NCBI GenBank assembly: GCA_958496175.1
Contig: OY292275.1
Span: forward strand, 42,671,701 to 42,735,700
DNA from: Sisyra terminalis
Lineage: Eukaryota; Arthropoda; Insecta; Neuroptera; Sisyridae
DNA length: 64,000 nt
Direction of reading: 5' to 3'
Below the pieces are notes generated by a model. The model worked only from the letters and a program-made list of their open reading frames with translations. It was not told the origin of the DNA and did not search any database. Made by a program: the position numbers and the translations under genes. The first letter of the stretch is position 1; the number at the start of each line of letters is the position of its first letter. Below, one piece after another: positions 47,112-61,000 of this stretch.

Positions 47112-47381
47112 CAAGGGTGGATTCAGGATTTTTTTTCTGGACGGGGGGGGGGGGCAATATCATCTTTCATTTGCAAGAGCGTGAAAGGAGTCACGAAAAA
47201 AATTCGCAATTCCAGCCAGAAATAGACTAGAGTTTCACTAATGTTCTTTTTGTTTCTTTATTTATGTATTTCACGACTTTAATAATTTGATTTGCTTCTA
47301 AGAATGTACTGTTATGGAATCTCCACAGTACACAAAAATACCCTGGGAGTACGTGCCCCCCCCCCCCTAAATTCGCCCTTA
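47112..47381. mobile_element. MITE with G12/C12 terminal tracts and 8-bp TSD
   Basis: Termini CAAGGGTGGATTCAGG and CCTAAATTCGCCCTTA (mirror TAAGGGCGAATTTAGG). Flanks ATGAGACT (47104-47111) and ATGAGATT (47382-47389) form an 8-bp duplication with one mismatch. Both arms carry a 12-base homopolymer: G at 47143-47154 and C at 47356-47367. 8-bp duplications point to a hAT-like transposase. No internal protein. Confidence 0.8.
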
Positions 47382-47542
47382 ATGAGATTTATAAATCAAT
47401 TGATGCTTTTATTTCTTTTTTTTTAATAGTTTGACAATCGCCGAACTAAATTTTTCGAAAATTATGAGTAATTAAATGAAATTTAAAAAAAAATCTTTCA
47501 ACTCCTGGTTTCACCTTTCTTAGATCAAAAATAAATTAAAAC

Positions 47543-47703
47543 GCCTACTAGTGGCTAAGTGGTCAAGGTGACCGTTCTAAAACTGGCAGGGAGTGGGTTC
47601 GATCCATTGTGCAAATTTTCAATATTTCTCGATAACGGATTTTTATTTACCCTAGAACCGTTAAAAGACCTTAGTAGTTATAATGCGATGGTATAATGCG
47701 ATG
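47543..47703 (+). mobile_element. tRNA-derived SINE, copy 4
   Basis: Head with TAAGTGGTCAAGGTGACCGT and B-box GGGTTCGATCC, body with ATATTTCTCGATAACGGATT, CCCTAGAACCGTTAAAAGAC and TTAGTAGTTATAATGCGATGG. The last ten or so bases are duplicated in tandem at the tail. Confidence 0.8.
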
Positions 47704-47878
47704 GAAGTATTAGAAACACTATTTAGGAATCAGTAATATTAGTTGTAGAATAGATGCGCTTGAAATTTTTGATTTAAGCTTCATTGCCTGCTAAATTTTT
47801 TGTATACATTTTTAATTAGAAGATTTGAAACTTACGTAAAAACTAATTAAAATACCTGCGATCGACCGTTTGCCTACC

Positions 47879-48025
47879 TCTGGTTTATCGGCTTCAAAAC
47901 TGGTAGGTGTTAGGTTCGAATCTTGTATTGAGCCAATTTTCGATATTTCTCGATTTACGGATTTTTATTAACCCTAGAGTCGCTAAAGACCTTAGTACCT
48001 ATAAAGCAACGGTAAATAACAATAA
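47879..48025 (+). mobile_element. tRNA-derived SINE, copy 5 (5'-truncated head)
   Basis: Lacks a clear A box, but keeps B-box GGTTCGAATC and the full body TTTTCGATATTTCTCGATTT, CCCTAGAGTCGCTAAAGACC. It ends in AATAACAATAAAAAG. It lies 175 bp from copy 4 in the same orientation, but the two bodies differ, so they are separate insertions. Confidence 0.8.
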
Positions 48026-49783
48026 AAAGTTTATTGTTTTTGATCGAAATTGGACATTTTTCGCTAAAAGTGATAATTGCCAACGTTCTGAGCCATAGAC
48101 GGATTGCCAGACAAATAGACGTTGCATTTTATATATAAAATCAAAAATATTTTAAAAGGGTTTTGTTTGTGTTTATTTTAAGTTGATCCCAGTGATTTGG
48201 TCAGCGTAAACTAATAAGTATTATATCGATAATTTTGATTAAAATATGCTGCTTTTTAAGAAAAAAAACGTTCAATATTCCATCTTCTTAAAATGATTAA
48301 TTGATTAAAATTATAAAAACAGTGATTTAATCAAAAATCTAATGGATTGAAGACAATGAGTGTATTTGTCCTTTAGTCCTTCGTTTTTTCTTAATATAGT
48401 AGAAGATCAAAATAAAAATGTTCATTAGATTGAAAAGAATAAAAATAAGAAATCTATGTCTTTCGAGTAAAAGTTGCTATTTGCTCTTCTGATTTTTCCC
48501 AAGTCCTTTTTTTAAAACCGTCATGTTTGTTTAAAAGTTAAATGAAAGAAAAATATATTCTATGATATAGTTTTAAAATTAAGCGAACACTATTGTTTGT
48601 TTAACTTATTTGCATTCGTTTCGGAAAGTTTTGCCAAGTATAATATTTCTTTTGCGAAACTCGTCGACGAGATGGTAAATATCGCAAATTGAACATATTT
48701 AAAATTATCAAGTAGCAGCCCGTATTGGAACAATACGTCGCGCGGACGTCAACGTTTGAAAGCTCCAGAATTTCTGTTCTCAAACTTTCCGTGTCACTAG
48801 TGGAGTATTACTTTGACAGTAATAAGTTTTCTATGACGAAACGTAACTTTTCTCGTCGAAAATATTTAGAATCTACCGACACACAGACACAAAAGTTCAT
48901 GACAACCGTATCCAAAGTTTTCTTTGCATTGTATGCTCAAGATATTTTATTCAAAAGTTGTTGCACATGAAGGAAAAAAGCACACATTTTACCACAGGAT
49001 ATTTTTCATTTATTTATCTTTTGTTCTTTTCAAGAAATATGTTCTCTTATAAAATTTGTTGAAGAAATTTACAATTGAATATCATTGCAATATTAATTCA
49101 TTGATATTGGCACAAAAGCGCAAAAGCCATCATGCTTATCAAAAAATGAGTTTTTGATGCCTATTTTTAATTAATTGAAGTAGACGGTCTAAGATGAGTT
49201 TTTTAAAAAATATATATTTCAAAGATTATAAAACATATCTATTGTTCGAGGATCAAAAGCTAAAGAAAAGGCAAAAAAAAAATCATTTCATGATTTAAAG
49301 GCATTTTGACTTATTTTTGGCTACAATCTTCCGAATGAAAATACCAGATTTAGTTTCCGACGAAATTTGATAAAACATGTTCCAAGTGGTTCATAAACAT
49401 TAGGCTTAGCAGATTTTTGGATGTTACCTTCGTTTCTTGTAATTTATAGATGAATTTGACTTCTATACTTCGCTACTTGAGCACAAGTGGTTAAATAAAT
49501 AAACTTAACAGGCATTAAAAACAATTTTTGAACTATAAGGAAAATTGGGAAGCATCTCTTTATTTTTAACTTTTAATCAAGTTTCATCAGTTTTAATCGA
49601 TAAATCTAAGCTGTATTTATGCATGATGATTAACTCTAATGGCTTATCCTATTTTGTATCCCTACGGTTCCGAAAGATTTTTTGCTCGAATTATTTCTTT
49701 GAAATTTTTTATTGTCCCAAAAATTTTTGGGTAGTTTAAGGATTTAACAATTTAATGCAAAAACGAATAATTTCTAAAAGACA
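48026..49783. other. gene-free stretch with one odd CG-bearing block
   Basis: Positions 48620-48900 have more CG steps and overlapping frames on both strands (for example 48725-48970). No splice context or recognisable protein is present, so it is not called as a gene. It may be an eroded transposon. Confidence 0.35.
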
Positions 49784-49785
49784 TA

Positions 49786-49961
49786 GGGCTATAAGTATGA
49801 TGAATCAGCTCGGAAAAGATATTTTAATGGTACTTTGTAGGTGTGTAGATTCTAATTAAATACTAAGATCCTGGAAGTATATAAATCTTAGAAATGATAG
49901 AGAAATATTAAGAATGCTTTATAAATATCTTCTCGGGGTCGATTCACTATGCTTATAGCCC
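49786..49961. mobile_element. MITE with TA target duplication, family C
   Basis: Termini GGGCTATAAGTATGATGAAT and ATTCACTATGCTTATAGCCC are inverted repeats of at least 35 bp, flanked by TA at 49784-49785 and 49962-49963, as in Tc1/mariner-type insertions. The element is 176 bp and has no transposase. A related end is found at 51121-51150. Confidence 0.7.
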
Positions 49962-51034
49962 TAGGTCCTTTAAAAATTAATTTAATATTTTTTACCAAAT
50001 TCTTAATTGACAATTGAAGCAATATCAATACTGTTGGTATTTAGATTTTAGGTTTTCAGAATTTAACAACATTTTTCACTTGAAAACACCCATACTACCC
50101 ACTTATATTTTAAAATGGTTAATAAACAACATCATTTATACATTATTCAGTGGAATATAAACGGTTTCTTCACAAGGTTCGAACACATAAAAATGATGCA
50201 AAATGCATAACATTCATTTCAATTAAAATTGTTCATACTATTCATTCAAATATTTATGTCTTGGTTATTGAAATAATATTGTAACTATTAATTATTATAT
50301 GTAATTTAGAAGTCGCTTATGACCATGCAGTTTATGGGACTATTAAATAAATTAAAATAAAAAAAAACATTCCACTTACTTGAATAAAGGAAATGTTATT
50401 TTAATTATTGGAACACCATTTAAATTATTATTTGAATCACTTTTTGGTTTTAAATCAAATGAAATTAATTAATTAAGAACAAATAAAGAATGAATAAGTC
50501 CAGCAATACATCAATATAATATGATGATAACACATATGCTTTAATGTACGAGGCTATTGGCCAATGGGATGGCGAGATTTGAAGATGTTCATTTATTTTG
50601 ATTGTTGAAATTTTGAAAATTTTACGAAACACCTCCCACAACCAATGTTACACAATATACAAACATTGTAGATTGTATATTAAGCTTTGACATTAAGCTA
50701 TCGACAATTAACACGTGGAAGTGGTTTGTATTAATTTTTTTTAATATGTATTATACTTTTCAAAAGTTTGGAAATAAATTAGACAATAAATAAAAAGTGT
50801 GTAAAACTTAAAAAAATATGTTTTGAAAGCGGTACCAAAATTGCTTCAAGGTTATAAATGTTTATTAAAAAAATATTTTTTTTATAGATTTTATGAAACT
50901 ATATAGTTGATAATTTTTCATAGTAAAGATATTACCAACTCTTAAATTATAATAATATTTCAGATCAATTGGTTAAGAAAATTGTAAGAAAAAAAATGTT
51001 TTCTGTTTTTCACTTATTATATTTGTCACGAAAA

Positions 51035-51150
51035 CTAATTGAGATAGAGTTCTGAAACTTCCAGGATCTCAGTATTTAACTAGTAACTATACAACTTTTA
51101 AGTATCATTAACATATCTTTCCGGGGAGAGTCACCACGCTTATACCCCTA
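51035..51150. mobile_element. family C MITE fragment
   Basis: The right end CACGCTTATACCCCTA corresponds to the family C terminus. Internal TTCCAGGATCTCAGTATTTAA is the reverse complement of the internal segment of the 49786 element (TTAAATACTAAGATCCTGGAA). The other terminus is missing. Confidence 0.5.
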
Positions 51151-51755
51151 GTTCACTATTTGCACTGATTAAATAAAATGTAATTTGATCAATGAATAAA
51201 TTCAATGAATCGATTTACAATGATTTAATGAAGTTTGAAAAAAACGATGAAGTCTCTTCATAAATAATTGAATGAAATTACAGTTTTCTTAATCGTGTAC
51301 AAAATCGTTAGGTAAGGTTTTAGGAAGTTATGAAAAAATGTCATATTGTTTTTAACTATTTTTAACTACTTTTGTACTGTTTTGTATTTCACTAACAAAT
51401 TAGTTTGAACTTTTTACTATCATGGAGTTCAAGCATACGTTTTAAGAAAGATTTGCTTATAAATAATATTTTATAAAACTTTTATTGAAATCAAAACAAA
51501 CATCTTAATTAAAATTTGAATGAAATATGACGTTAAGGATAAATGAGGTTTTAAATAACTTTTTTAACTACAATAATGAGATATTAAAAATGTTTCAATT
51601 TTAGTTTAAACATTTTAAAATATTAGACAAACATTAATCAGTCTCCGTCCCTCTAAATTTCTTCCATACTTCCCGATTTTCTCCAGGTGCTTCTCATCCC
51701 TCTGTTGGACTTGAGCATCTACAAGGTGCCCAATTTGAGAATGGCAGGCGTAGAT
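51151..51755. other. gene-free stretch
   Basis: Nothing that I can support as a gene or a classified repeat. Confidence 0.5.
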
Positions 51756-52062
51756 CAGTAGTTCTCACTTAATATTTTGCTGTGGCCGCATTACAGACAT
51801 CAACGGTCCTATGGAAATGCCTTGTGATCGCACCAAATATGGATTTTGGGATTTGGTACAAATAGTTGTTGTTTATACATAAAAATGAATTAACTTAATA
51901 GTATATAGGTAATCAATAAACGACAACAGTTAAGCAATTAAAAATATTAAATATTTATAAATTATTTGTATTTTAAAAAATATCAATATGAAACGTTTTT
52001 TGGTGGAATGTTTGTTGGTGACCGCAGCAAAATCCTTTGATGGTCGCATATAAGAACCACTG
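51756..52062. mobile_element. hAT-type MITE with TSD
   Basis: Termini CAGTAGTTCTCACTT and AAGAACCACTG (mirror CAGTGGTTCTT), a widespread hAT terminus. Flanks GCGTAGAT (51748-51755) and GTGTAGAC (52063-52070) agree at 6 of 8 positions. Inside, TGTGGCCGCA and GTGACCGCAGCAAAATCC recur near the two ends. 307 bp, no transposase. Confidence 0.75.
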
Positions 52063-54352
52063 GTGTAGACTGTAGACTATAATTTAGAAAAAATGCTTGC
52101 CAATATGTACATCTTTGCATAATACAGATTGGGTTTTGAAAAGCATCAATACCATTATTGTACACCTAAAAAAATCTGTCAATAAAATAAGAAGATTGAA
52201 ATATTGAAAATCATAAGGTTTAATTTTCCCAACAGAGATTTGCTTTTTAATTTTCATCGTTAAAGCCTATTGAAATTAATTTTAGACTAGCAAATAATTT
52301 CAAGAATTTTTTTTTACCCAAGACACGATACTGTTACTTTAAAAAACCGTCGCATCGTCATATTTCATTATTAAATTCTTGTAATTTATAAAACCAATAA
52401 AAATTCCTCATTTTCCTCCAACAAAAAAAAAAATGCATTAGCTCTAAATTTTAATTACAAAAAATTCTATCTTCTACTGCCTCACATAATAAATTAATGT
52501 AAAAATATTTTTCTTTAAAAGCAGATATATCTAACGTAAGCCAACAGTGCGGGCATTGTACTCCTTTAGAGTCTCCTATTCCTTTGTAATAACTACGTCT
52601 GTCATGTTTTGTGCAAGTTCCCGTGTGACTTATTATTATTCCAGGACATAAAATGTGAAAGTAAGTGGCTAACATCAAAAGCTCTTCCCTCGGGCTTATG
52701 GTAACACATTGTCGTCTCGATAACAGATTCTGAAATTATTTACATAAAGTCTACACTTGAAGTTTTGCTTGCACATCTTTTTTTGTTTGACGCAAACGTT
52801 TTAATTTCTGGTTCCGAACCTTTTTTCCATCCCTTAACTGTTTTTCGCTTGCAAATTAAGCTTAAGTACAGCTATGGTTTTTTTTTTGTAAAACAAATGC
52901 AATTTATTGAGTCTATCAATCATTTATCACTTTGCTAAAATCCCATTTAAGAAGGGTAAACAACCCTTAATGATAGGGGATGAAACGAATGCATCGAAAC
53001 GGCACTTTGCTATTATCATGCCAGGATCTCATTATTTACAAGAAAGAAGTTAACAGTTCAATCTCAATACGGTGATGAGCTAGAAAAAAACTTTTACATT
53101 TAATAAAATAATATTGATTTAATATTTCCCCTTGTCTGTTATTAAAGCGGGGTCGCTGACGTCTCGGAAGTAAGCATTGAGCGAACGTTAAATTCAAATC
53201 ACAGTAAAATGCTATCCCTTGAGTGTTGGAAAAGTAAATACTTTTAGAAACTCCATTATTATCTCTAATGCAACTTGTCAAAGGTTTCCACTGTTAGTAG
53301 CAATGTAGTGCTTTATCTATTGCACAAATGCAATGCTTTTATTATAATCTCGAACATTATTACATTAATTATTCAACACAAATTCAAAGTATGAGTGCAT
53401 GCGGTTAAAAAAAGCGAACAGTTACCGGTTTATTTGTGTGAATACAGATGGAAAATTTGAACAATGACTTTCGGATATTGACTTGAATTTTTTATTGCAA
53501 TATTTTTGCAATTTAACAGTTCATATGCTAAAACAATTTTTCTTTTAACTGAATATTTTCCAAATGAGTATTTAATATTAGAATATTCAATTTGAATGTT
53601 TTGTGCTCTTTCACACAAAAAGATAGATTGGATACATAGATTAATTTTCACGCCCAATTCTATGTTTAAGCAATAAAAATGTATTCAAGCATTTGAATTA
53701 ACGTTTAAAGAATAGAATCAAATGTATACCGATTAAGAATGTTTTGGAGTAAAATGCATTCGGAAAACTAAACTTCTGAAATAAATTGTAATTTTCTTCA
53801 TTAATTTGATTAAATTTCCATAATATACTTTATTAGACTAAGCAAATATGTATTTCTCATAATGAAATTTTCATCATTTATATTTTTTCATATTTTAATA
53901 AAAAAAAAATCCCATTAATTAATCTCAAATAATTTACAGCCATTAAAGTGATATTAGATTGCCTCACTAGGATTTTTGTTAATTGGTGGTTATAATGTTT
54001 TTTTTCAAAAAAAAAAAGAATTAATCATATATTTATAAAAAAAAAATCAAAGGTGTAAGGCGTAAAAAGCGTCATGAAAAACAAATCATAGATTTGATTT
54101 GGGTCATCAGGGGCTAAAAGCTCAAAATTCAACCCTTATCTGAAAAACAATTCTAGAACTCTAGAAATTCGTTTAAAAATTCCAAGTCCTTCCTCTTAGA
54201 ATACAGAAAGTTTTTAATTCAGTAATTATTGATAATAATTGAACGAAGATATTTCGGTTAAATATAACCTAATTATTGCATCCCTTAAAATAATAACCGT
54301 CTTATTATACCTTTTATACCTTCGAAATCATTCTTAACGTCTAAATTTGATA
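52063..54352. other. gene-free stretch
   Basis: Only short frames without homology, for example 52451-52678 (-) and 53036-53281 (-). I see no feature with support. Confidence 0.45.
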
Positions 54353-55061
54353 CAGAACTGTCAAAGATACTTTGGGAATGTATGTGTAGGTATACTTGAT
54401 AAATTGCTTTTCTAAAAAGTATCCCAAGTTACTTTGAGTGTCTAGTTACTTTTACAAGAGAAATTTAAACACTTAAGTTACTTTTAAGATACTGAAATAG
54501 ATAACCAGGTATTGCATTTTTATCTTTATTGATTTAGGAAAAACAATTGTGTATATTACTAAGTCCGTGTAAACACAACACACTTAAAAAATAATAGAAG
54601 ATTATTGTAAGAGGTCTAGGTATGTAGATTTCATAGAACTTAACATAATAGAACTCTAAATGAAATAGAAAATATATACACACATCAAAATATACCTCAA
54701 ACTAATTTAACGATTTGATTTTAAAATAAAATAGTTAAAATTTTTAAAACAAAAAAATCATAAAGTATACATTATTTTTGTAAAATCAGGTAGTCGGTAC
54801 TCCATTTTATTACTGTATACTTTATTTTTACCTACTTTTTATTATCTTAGACACTCTTCGTAATCTAACTTACGTTTCGGTATCTAAGCAACTTTTTGGT
54901 ATCTAAGATGCTTAATAAGTTAAACGATACAGTTCCATTTTAGAAGTATCTAAGATACTAGTTACAGTTTGCCAAAAATAAAGTGACTTAGATACTTTAA
55001 AATAACTTAGTCATTTCAATGAAACCAAAATAACTAAGATACTTTTTTTCAGACAGTTCTG
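54353..55061. mobile_element. hAT-type element, family B, complete non-autonomous copy
   Basis: Perfect 10-bp terminal repeats CAGAACTGTC and GACAGTTCTG and a perfect 8-bp duplication ATTTGATA (54345-54352 and 55062-55069). Total 709 bp with no transposase frame. Both end regions are packed with AGTTACTTT and AGTATCT(AA) words on both strands (for example AGTATCTAAGATACTAGTTAC-like palindromic blocks near 54940-54965), like the subterminal transposase-binding repeats of hAT elements. The related copy lies at 4855-5390. Confidence 0.88.
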
Positions 55062-55069
55062 ATTTGATA

Positions 55070-58000
55070 CACATAATTTTGAATCTCCGTAAACATTCTT
55101 ATTAGAAAATTGGATATTTTCCTATAAGACTTAAGTTTTGAGATTATAGTTCATCAGGACCCCAAAATAACTGTCATTGATTTTAATCCAACATTATACG
55201 CTTTATTAAAATTTTACTTTATATCTTTGACAATAATTCTGTCCATTGAAGATGTTCTGAAGGTACAATAGAAAAATTAAGGTTTTCAAATCTTGAGAAC
55301 TACAATAATGGGGTTGAATTGGGTCTAAATTAGTGACGTTGATACGCATCGCTTATTTGATTTAATTTATCCCGTATTTTAGAAATCGAGACATTTTTAT
55401 TGAAATTCAACTGGTAAATTTTAAGCGTTTGATTTATTTTGAAATTTCTTAAAATATTTGGCAATTTTTTTTTTGATAATCTTAGAATTAATAAATTCAT
55501 CGAATTTGATCGATTTTTCTGCTTTTTTTCCATTTTCAAAACATTATCTCTTTGAGAACCAACCGCCAATTTTGCTAGTTTAAAAATAACTGATTTTTCA
55601 ACAAATGGGAGGAATTCGTAATGTAACAGGTCTCAATTTTAGTAAAAAATTTATAAAATGTATTGTAAACTTATATAATAACGGCATATACTGTATTTAG
55701 CAGGGTTTTGTAATTTTCTTTGAATAATTTTTTTCCAAAAATTTTGTCCTCAAAAAATATTTACCAAGTAGGGCAAATTTGCTTCATTTTGAAAATTTTA
55801 AGTAATGCTGAATTCTATTGCTTTCTTGCAATGCTTTTTTCGAAAAAAGAACAATGACGAACTCAAAGTTAAATGTTTTATTTAGTACTTCTTTTAATCT
55901 TTAACCAATCAAAAACGAACATATATTTGAACCACATGAAATATTTCCATAAACACTGCACTTATAACGCATTTTATTACGGTTAATTGTTAAGAACAAG
56001 CTATATATACTAGCTATATATACCTGTACAAAAAAATAATTTATCAAAACCGATCTAAATGGTAATAAACAAGAACTTAAAGAGAGGAATTTTAAATGGA
56101 CTTACATATACATACGATTTACCCTAATTTCCGTCAAATTATCCATTGTGAGGGCGTACGATAACGGCAATAAAGAGTCGGAGGGTAACATTTTACGAAA
56201 GCTTAATTAGCATATTATCGTAATAATTTTTTTTAATAATCATAATATATTTATGTTTTATAACAATTTAAGCCTCGTAATTGTGTGCTACAGCACGAGA
56301 AATACTTGGTAATTAAGTAATTATATATATCGAAATAATGTGCTTTTCACGTAATCGATCATACGATTACGCACAAATTTAGAATGAATAAATTAAAACG
56401 CTTTAAAATGTTTAGTGAAAATGTAAAATATAACAGCATTAGGTATAAAGTGAGCCATATTCAAAATGCTGGCTCATTTTTTCTTTTTGTTCTTGTATAT
56501 AATTGTATAGATATATGCTAAACTATTTTTTTTGTTCTTAATATCAGAAACTGTTCATTAATTACGTAAAGCATTTTGGGGAAACGAAAGGTTTCGGAAA
56601 TCTGAAAAAAGCATAAAACTTTAAGAACGATAGAGATTTATGCACAAGTCTTAGTAAGATAACCGCATCAGTTAAGGAACAAATTTTCTTAAACGATATA
56701 TTCCAAAGATTTCAAATTTGCTCAAAAATAAAAATTAACATCTTTTTTACTATTACATTTCACTAAATTGTACACTACAATCTCATTAATACCCTTTCCA
56801 CATTTATTTAAGATTTATTTAAGAGGTATATCTTTTTTTATTAAATAGCTATCTTAAGGACACTTAAGGATATGGTCTATCATCATATGACTGACATTTG
56901 TCAAAATATCGGCCCTTATGATATTTATTTCATTATATGTCAAAAATTATTTAAGCAATCATATTCGATTGCCTGAGGGTAACAGAAAATATAAGCCAGC
57001 ATATGCAACCTCCTAGCACTCATTTTATTCAACAAGAACAAAAAATAAAATGAAATATTTGAAGTTTAAATTTAGGCTACATAAAGATAGCTATTACAGA
57101 TTATAGCATATCATAAATAATAACATTTTTGAGTTGTTTTCCACAAATCGGCAACTATTGAAGATTGTTAAGCTATTGAAAGTGGAGTATTTTAATCATC
57201 TCATACCAAGAGATAAGTCCATATTTCTGAATATCGTATTTTTTAAGAAAAACTATGGGTCAAATAAAGTTGAGAGAAAAATCACATCATGGATGCAGAA
57301 TACCAAAAATAACCGTCGAATACCTTTTTTATTTTGCCAGTATGAGTAAAGCATTGGAAGAAGAAGAATTTTGGAACATCCATGGAAAAATTTGATCAAT
57401 TGTTTTGTTATCTTGATTAAATACAAAAAAAGTATAAAATATAAAATCATTACTAAAATCCACCGGTGAAGAAAAGAGGTATTGGCTATAGAAAGCTATT
57501 GGTATGAAACTTCAGAAACACTGATCAAACATAGACCCTTAGAAAACAAAGTAGGACATTTTTAAAGAACTTAGAAGTGCGTTCTCAGAAAAGTATAGAG
57601 AAAATCATTTGGATGACTCGAATCCCAAAATTCGAAAAAGTAAAATTAACAAATTGAAAAAAGTTAACAAAAAAAATATAAGAATGGTTGATTGGTAAGA
57701 TTGGGAGAAAAAGGAATCACACCTAATGCTGTCTAATGCTATAGAATAAAGACTGGAAAATGGATTATTCCAATTTGAAGAACGTCGCCTAGAATGCAAA
57801 AAACTAAGTCATCCATTATAAGACAGGAAACCGAAAGAGATCATATGATGGAAAACCCTATGTTTGAAAAATACAAAGCTTTTTTTATAAAAAAAGAGTC
57901 CACGTAAATGAGATTTTTGTGGAAAAGTATTTTTAATTTCAATATTCTATATGCATGTAGCTGACAATGGGAATTTAATTTCATCAATTGAATAGTGTAA

Positions 58001-61000
58001 AATTACGTTAGAAGTGGTTTTCCCCAATTCCTTTTGTATTTCATTCATTACAACAATACATGCAATAATAATCAAAACAAAGGGACACGAAGTTCTCTTT
58101 AACTATCAATGAATTTGAAAATTTCCACTAAAACCTTAATGAAATATCAGAACAGAACATAAATGCGTTGCACTGATTCACTTTATTAACTAATAATTAT
58201 ATGAAAACTTTCATTCGATTTAATTTGATGGATATAGCATAACCTACATACAAATGCATAAATACCTATATGCACTTACGTTTATTGTTCATTACGCTAC
58301 CATTATTTGACACAAAGTAAATTGAAAATATGATGCAAAATTCGATTATTGATATCTATATTGAGGGTAATGATAAAATAACTGTGGGCTTTATTAATAT
58401 AATATTTATTAATTATTCAAACAATGGAAAAGTTGAAATTATTGAACTGATATTGTTTATTTGCTCAAAGGCTATTTTTCCAAATCAGTTTTGTGTGATA
58501 TTTTTTTTTTGTTGACTATCAACAAAGAATACAAATTTTTCGTTTAATGACGAAAAGTAAAAATTTTAAATTATATATTTATTTAGTATTTGGAAGAAAA
58601 ATAAAGTGAAGAAGTATAAATAATATTTATAACTTCCTTGCACTTATGTATTCCTTGGTTCTTTAATTAAAAACTCACTATTTGGGAATATTGAAACTAC
58701 TTATCATTGTTTATTTTAATCCAATTTACTTACTAATTACTACTCATTACTAATAACGATTTGTTATTACAGAATTTACCTATTACTCTACTACTCTACA
58801 ACATTCAGAAAATCAAAAATATTCTATTGATTAATAATTTCTAGTAATAAAAGAAAATGCTATAATAATAAGCATTAATTTCCATTACTTTTTTCCAATG
58901 ATTCTGCATTAAAATAAAAATTGATAAATTTTTTTCCGTGAAACATTAAGAATATTTCCCTTTGCAATCGCAGTATCCTTTGCTGTATCTATTGTAATAG
59001 TTTGCATAGGCTTACAACCTATTGTAACATTCTTCAGTCAAGTTTTGAGAAAAATCGCCATGTCTCTAAAAATATCGATTTAAGCACAAAAACACTGATA
59101 AAAAATCTCCTTTGACAACTCAAAGCATCCTTTGCTGTACCTGTTGATGTGAAACTCTTTTGAATACAACGGTGTGTAACAATCAAAAACCGATTGGTAT
59201 GGACCTTTACGAGATTTGTGATAAGTTATTTGTACAGATAAGTTTGTAAGACAAGTATTGGTTTTTAAAATGAATATTCCATATTTAATAGATTTAAAGA
59301 GCTTATCGAGATACGAATTTTTTTAATGATAGAAAGAAGTAATAATAAGGAGGAGCGAGATTTGGGTAGTATGCAAAATGCGGAAAAATATCCCAATCAA
59401 AAAATGTGAGATTATGTCTTATCTTAAATATTTTTTCTTCTGCTTTTCCTTCAATCTTCAATTGGCTCTCTAGATCAAATTGACTTCCAATAATGTGAAA
59501 TCAACCCCAAGAGGTCTCTATCGATAATTTTCTCTTAAATCTTCCCTATCGAACTGTGTCCTAGGATACCCAATTTTGATACCATTTTCATGTGCAAGGC
59601 GTTCTTTAAGACTTTCTGTTCTGAAAAATGTCAAATAAGATTTTTGTGATCTTTGAGAAATTTAGATGAAACATTCTCTTCGATCAAATAACTTAAGATC
59701 TTTAAAGACTTTTCATAGTTTCACCGGTGCGATACGTAAAAAGCTATTCTTCATAATATTTATCTTCTTTGGACTTTTTTTCAACTTCAATTCCTTGAAC
59801 CAGCATCCAATAATAAAATACGAAAGATCAAAACCCTCAAAAATTGTTGTGAAAGGCATTAGGGAAATCAAAACTTTAATTCGATTTTTCTCTATGTCAT
59901 TATTTTTACTGTATAGTTTCTAATCATTAAGTGGCACCTGAATGTTCTTACTAGTAACTATTTAAAAAATAACCAGGTTCCAGTGGTTTTTTGAGGCTTT
60001 AAAGATCACTAAAAATAATCGAATTTCATAACTCGAAATCATCTCCAGTAAATATAGCCAAGATTTTAGCTAGAGAAGGAGACAAGAAAAAATATTAATA
60101 TGTATCTTAAAAATATAAATGTAGAAAAAAAAGGTATTATCATTGTTACTTGCCCTATCTTAACCAAAATTTACGAACTTGTTCGTAAAATTATTGCACA
60201 TTTTCACCCATAATTTTCTATGTATTCCTAACCTAATTGCATTTATCCTGAATGGGAATCAAAGCTGCCTCTTCCCTTTTTCCTGTACTTGACTATTCAG
60301 TAAAAGTTAACATACCATATGTGGAGACCACTGAGAAAATAATTTAACTTCACAAAATTTGATTAAGTATTTCACTATTTGCCTTAGGAACTTTAAAAAT
60401 ACTGAGTATAGAGTTTTGCAAGGCTTTATAGTTTGGTCTTAAACAACTTTAAAAATGGATGCTCTCAATTCATCTGTTTATAAATTCTTTTAAAATTGCT
60501 GCAAATAATTCAATACCATGTTGGCAGACTTTGTGGTTAAATAATAACTAAGGGGTAGTTCTATATTGATTTGGCCAAGTTCTGATTGTATAGGTAATTC
60601 ATGGAATCTTTCAAAAGTACTTTTAAATTCTTATAAATACATAAACAATACTCAATCATTAATAAACGAAAGACTTGAGGTTTGAAAACTTGAAACCTAA
60701 AAAATTAAAGTGAATTAATTTCCATCAATGTTCAATCTAAAGAAAACATATTGATTATTGATACTGGAAAAGAATACTGTCTGGATAATTTAAATTCATC
60801 TTTAAATTTGTTATTTAAAAGCAAATTTTATATGAAAATTGATCAATCAAAACGAAAAATAAATGTAGATAAGTATTAAAATATTGAGTTATTTTTCATG
60901 AGTTGTTTGAACGTTTTTTGGCGTCTCTTATGTATTTATATAGTCGAGTTTTATTTATTATATTAAAAAGCATCATATAATACAATGTCATTGAATGTTT

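Noticed and set aside
48601..48970. Possible exon on either strand
   Set aside because: The frames on both strands overlap each other, have no convincing splice sites and resemble no protein family I know.
57134..57450. Possible degraded transposase
   Set aside because: Lys/Asn-rich translation without any motif I recognise; composition alone explains it.
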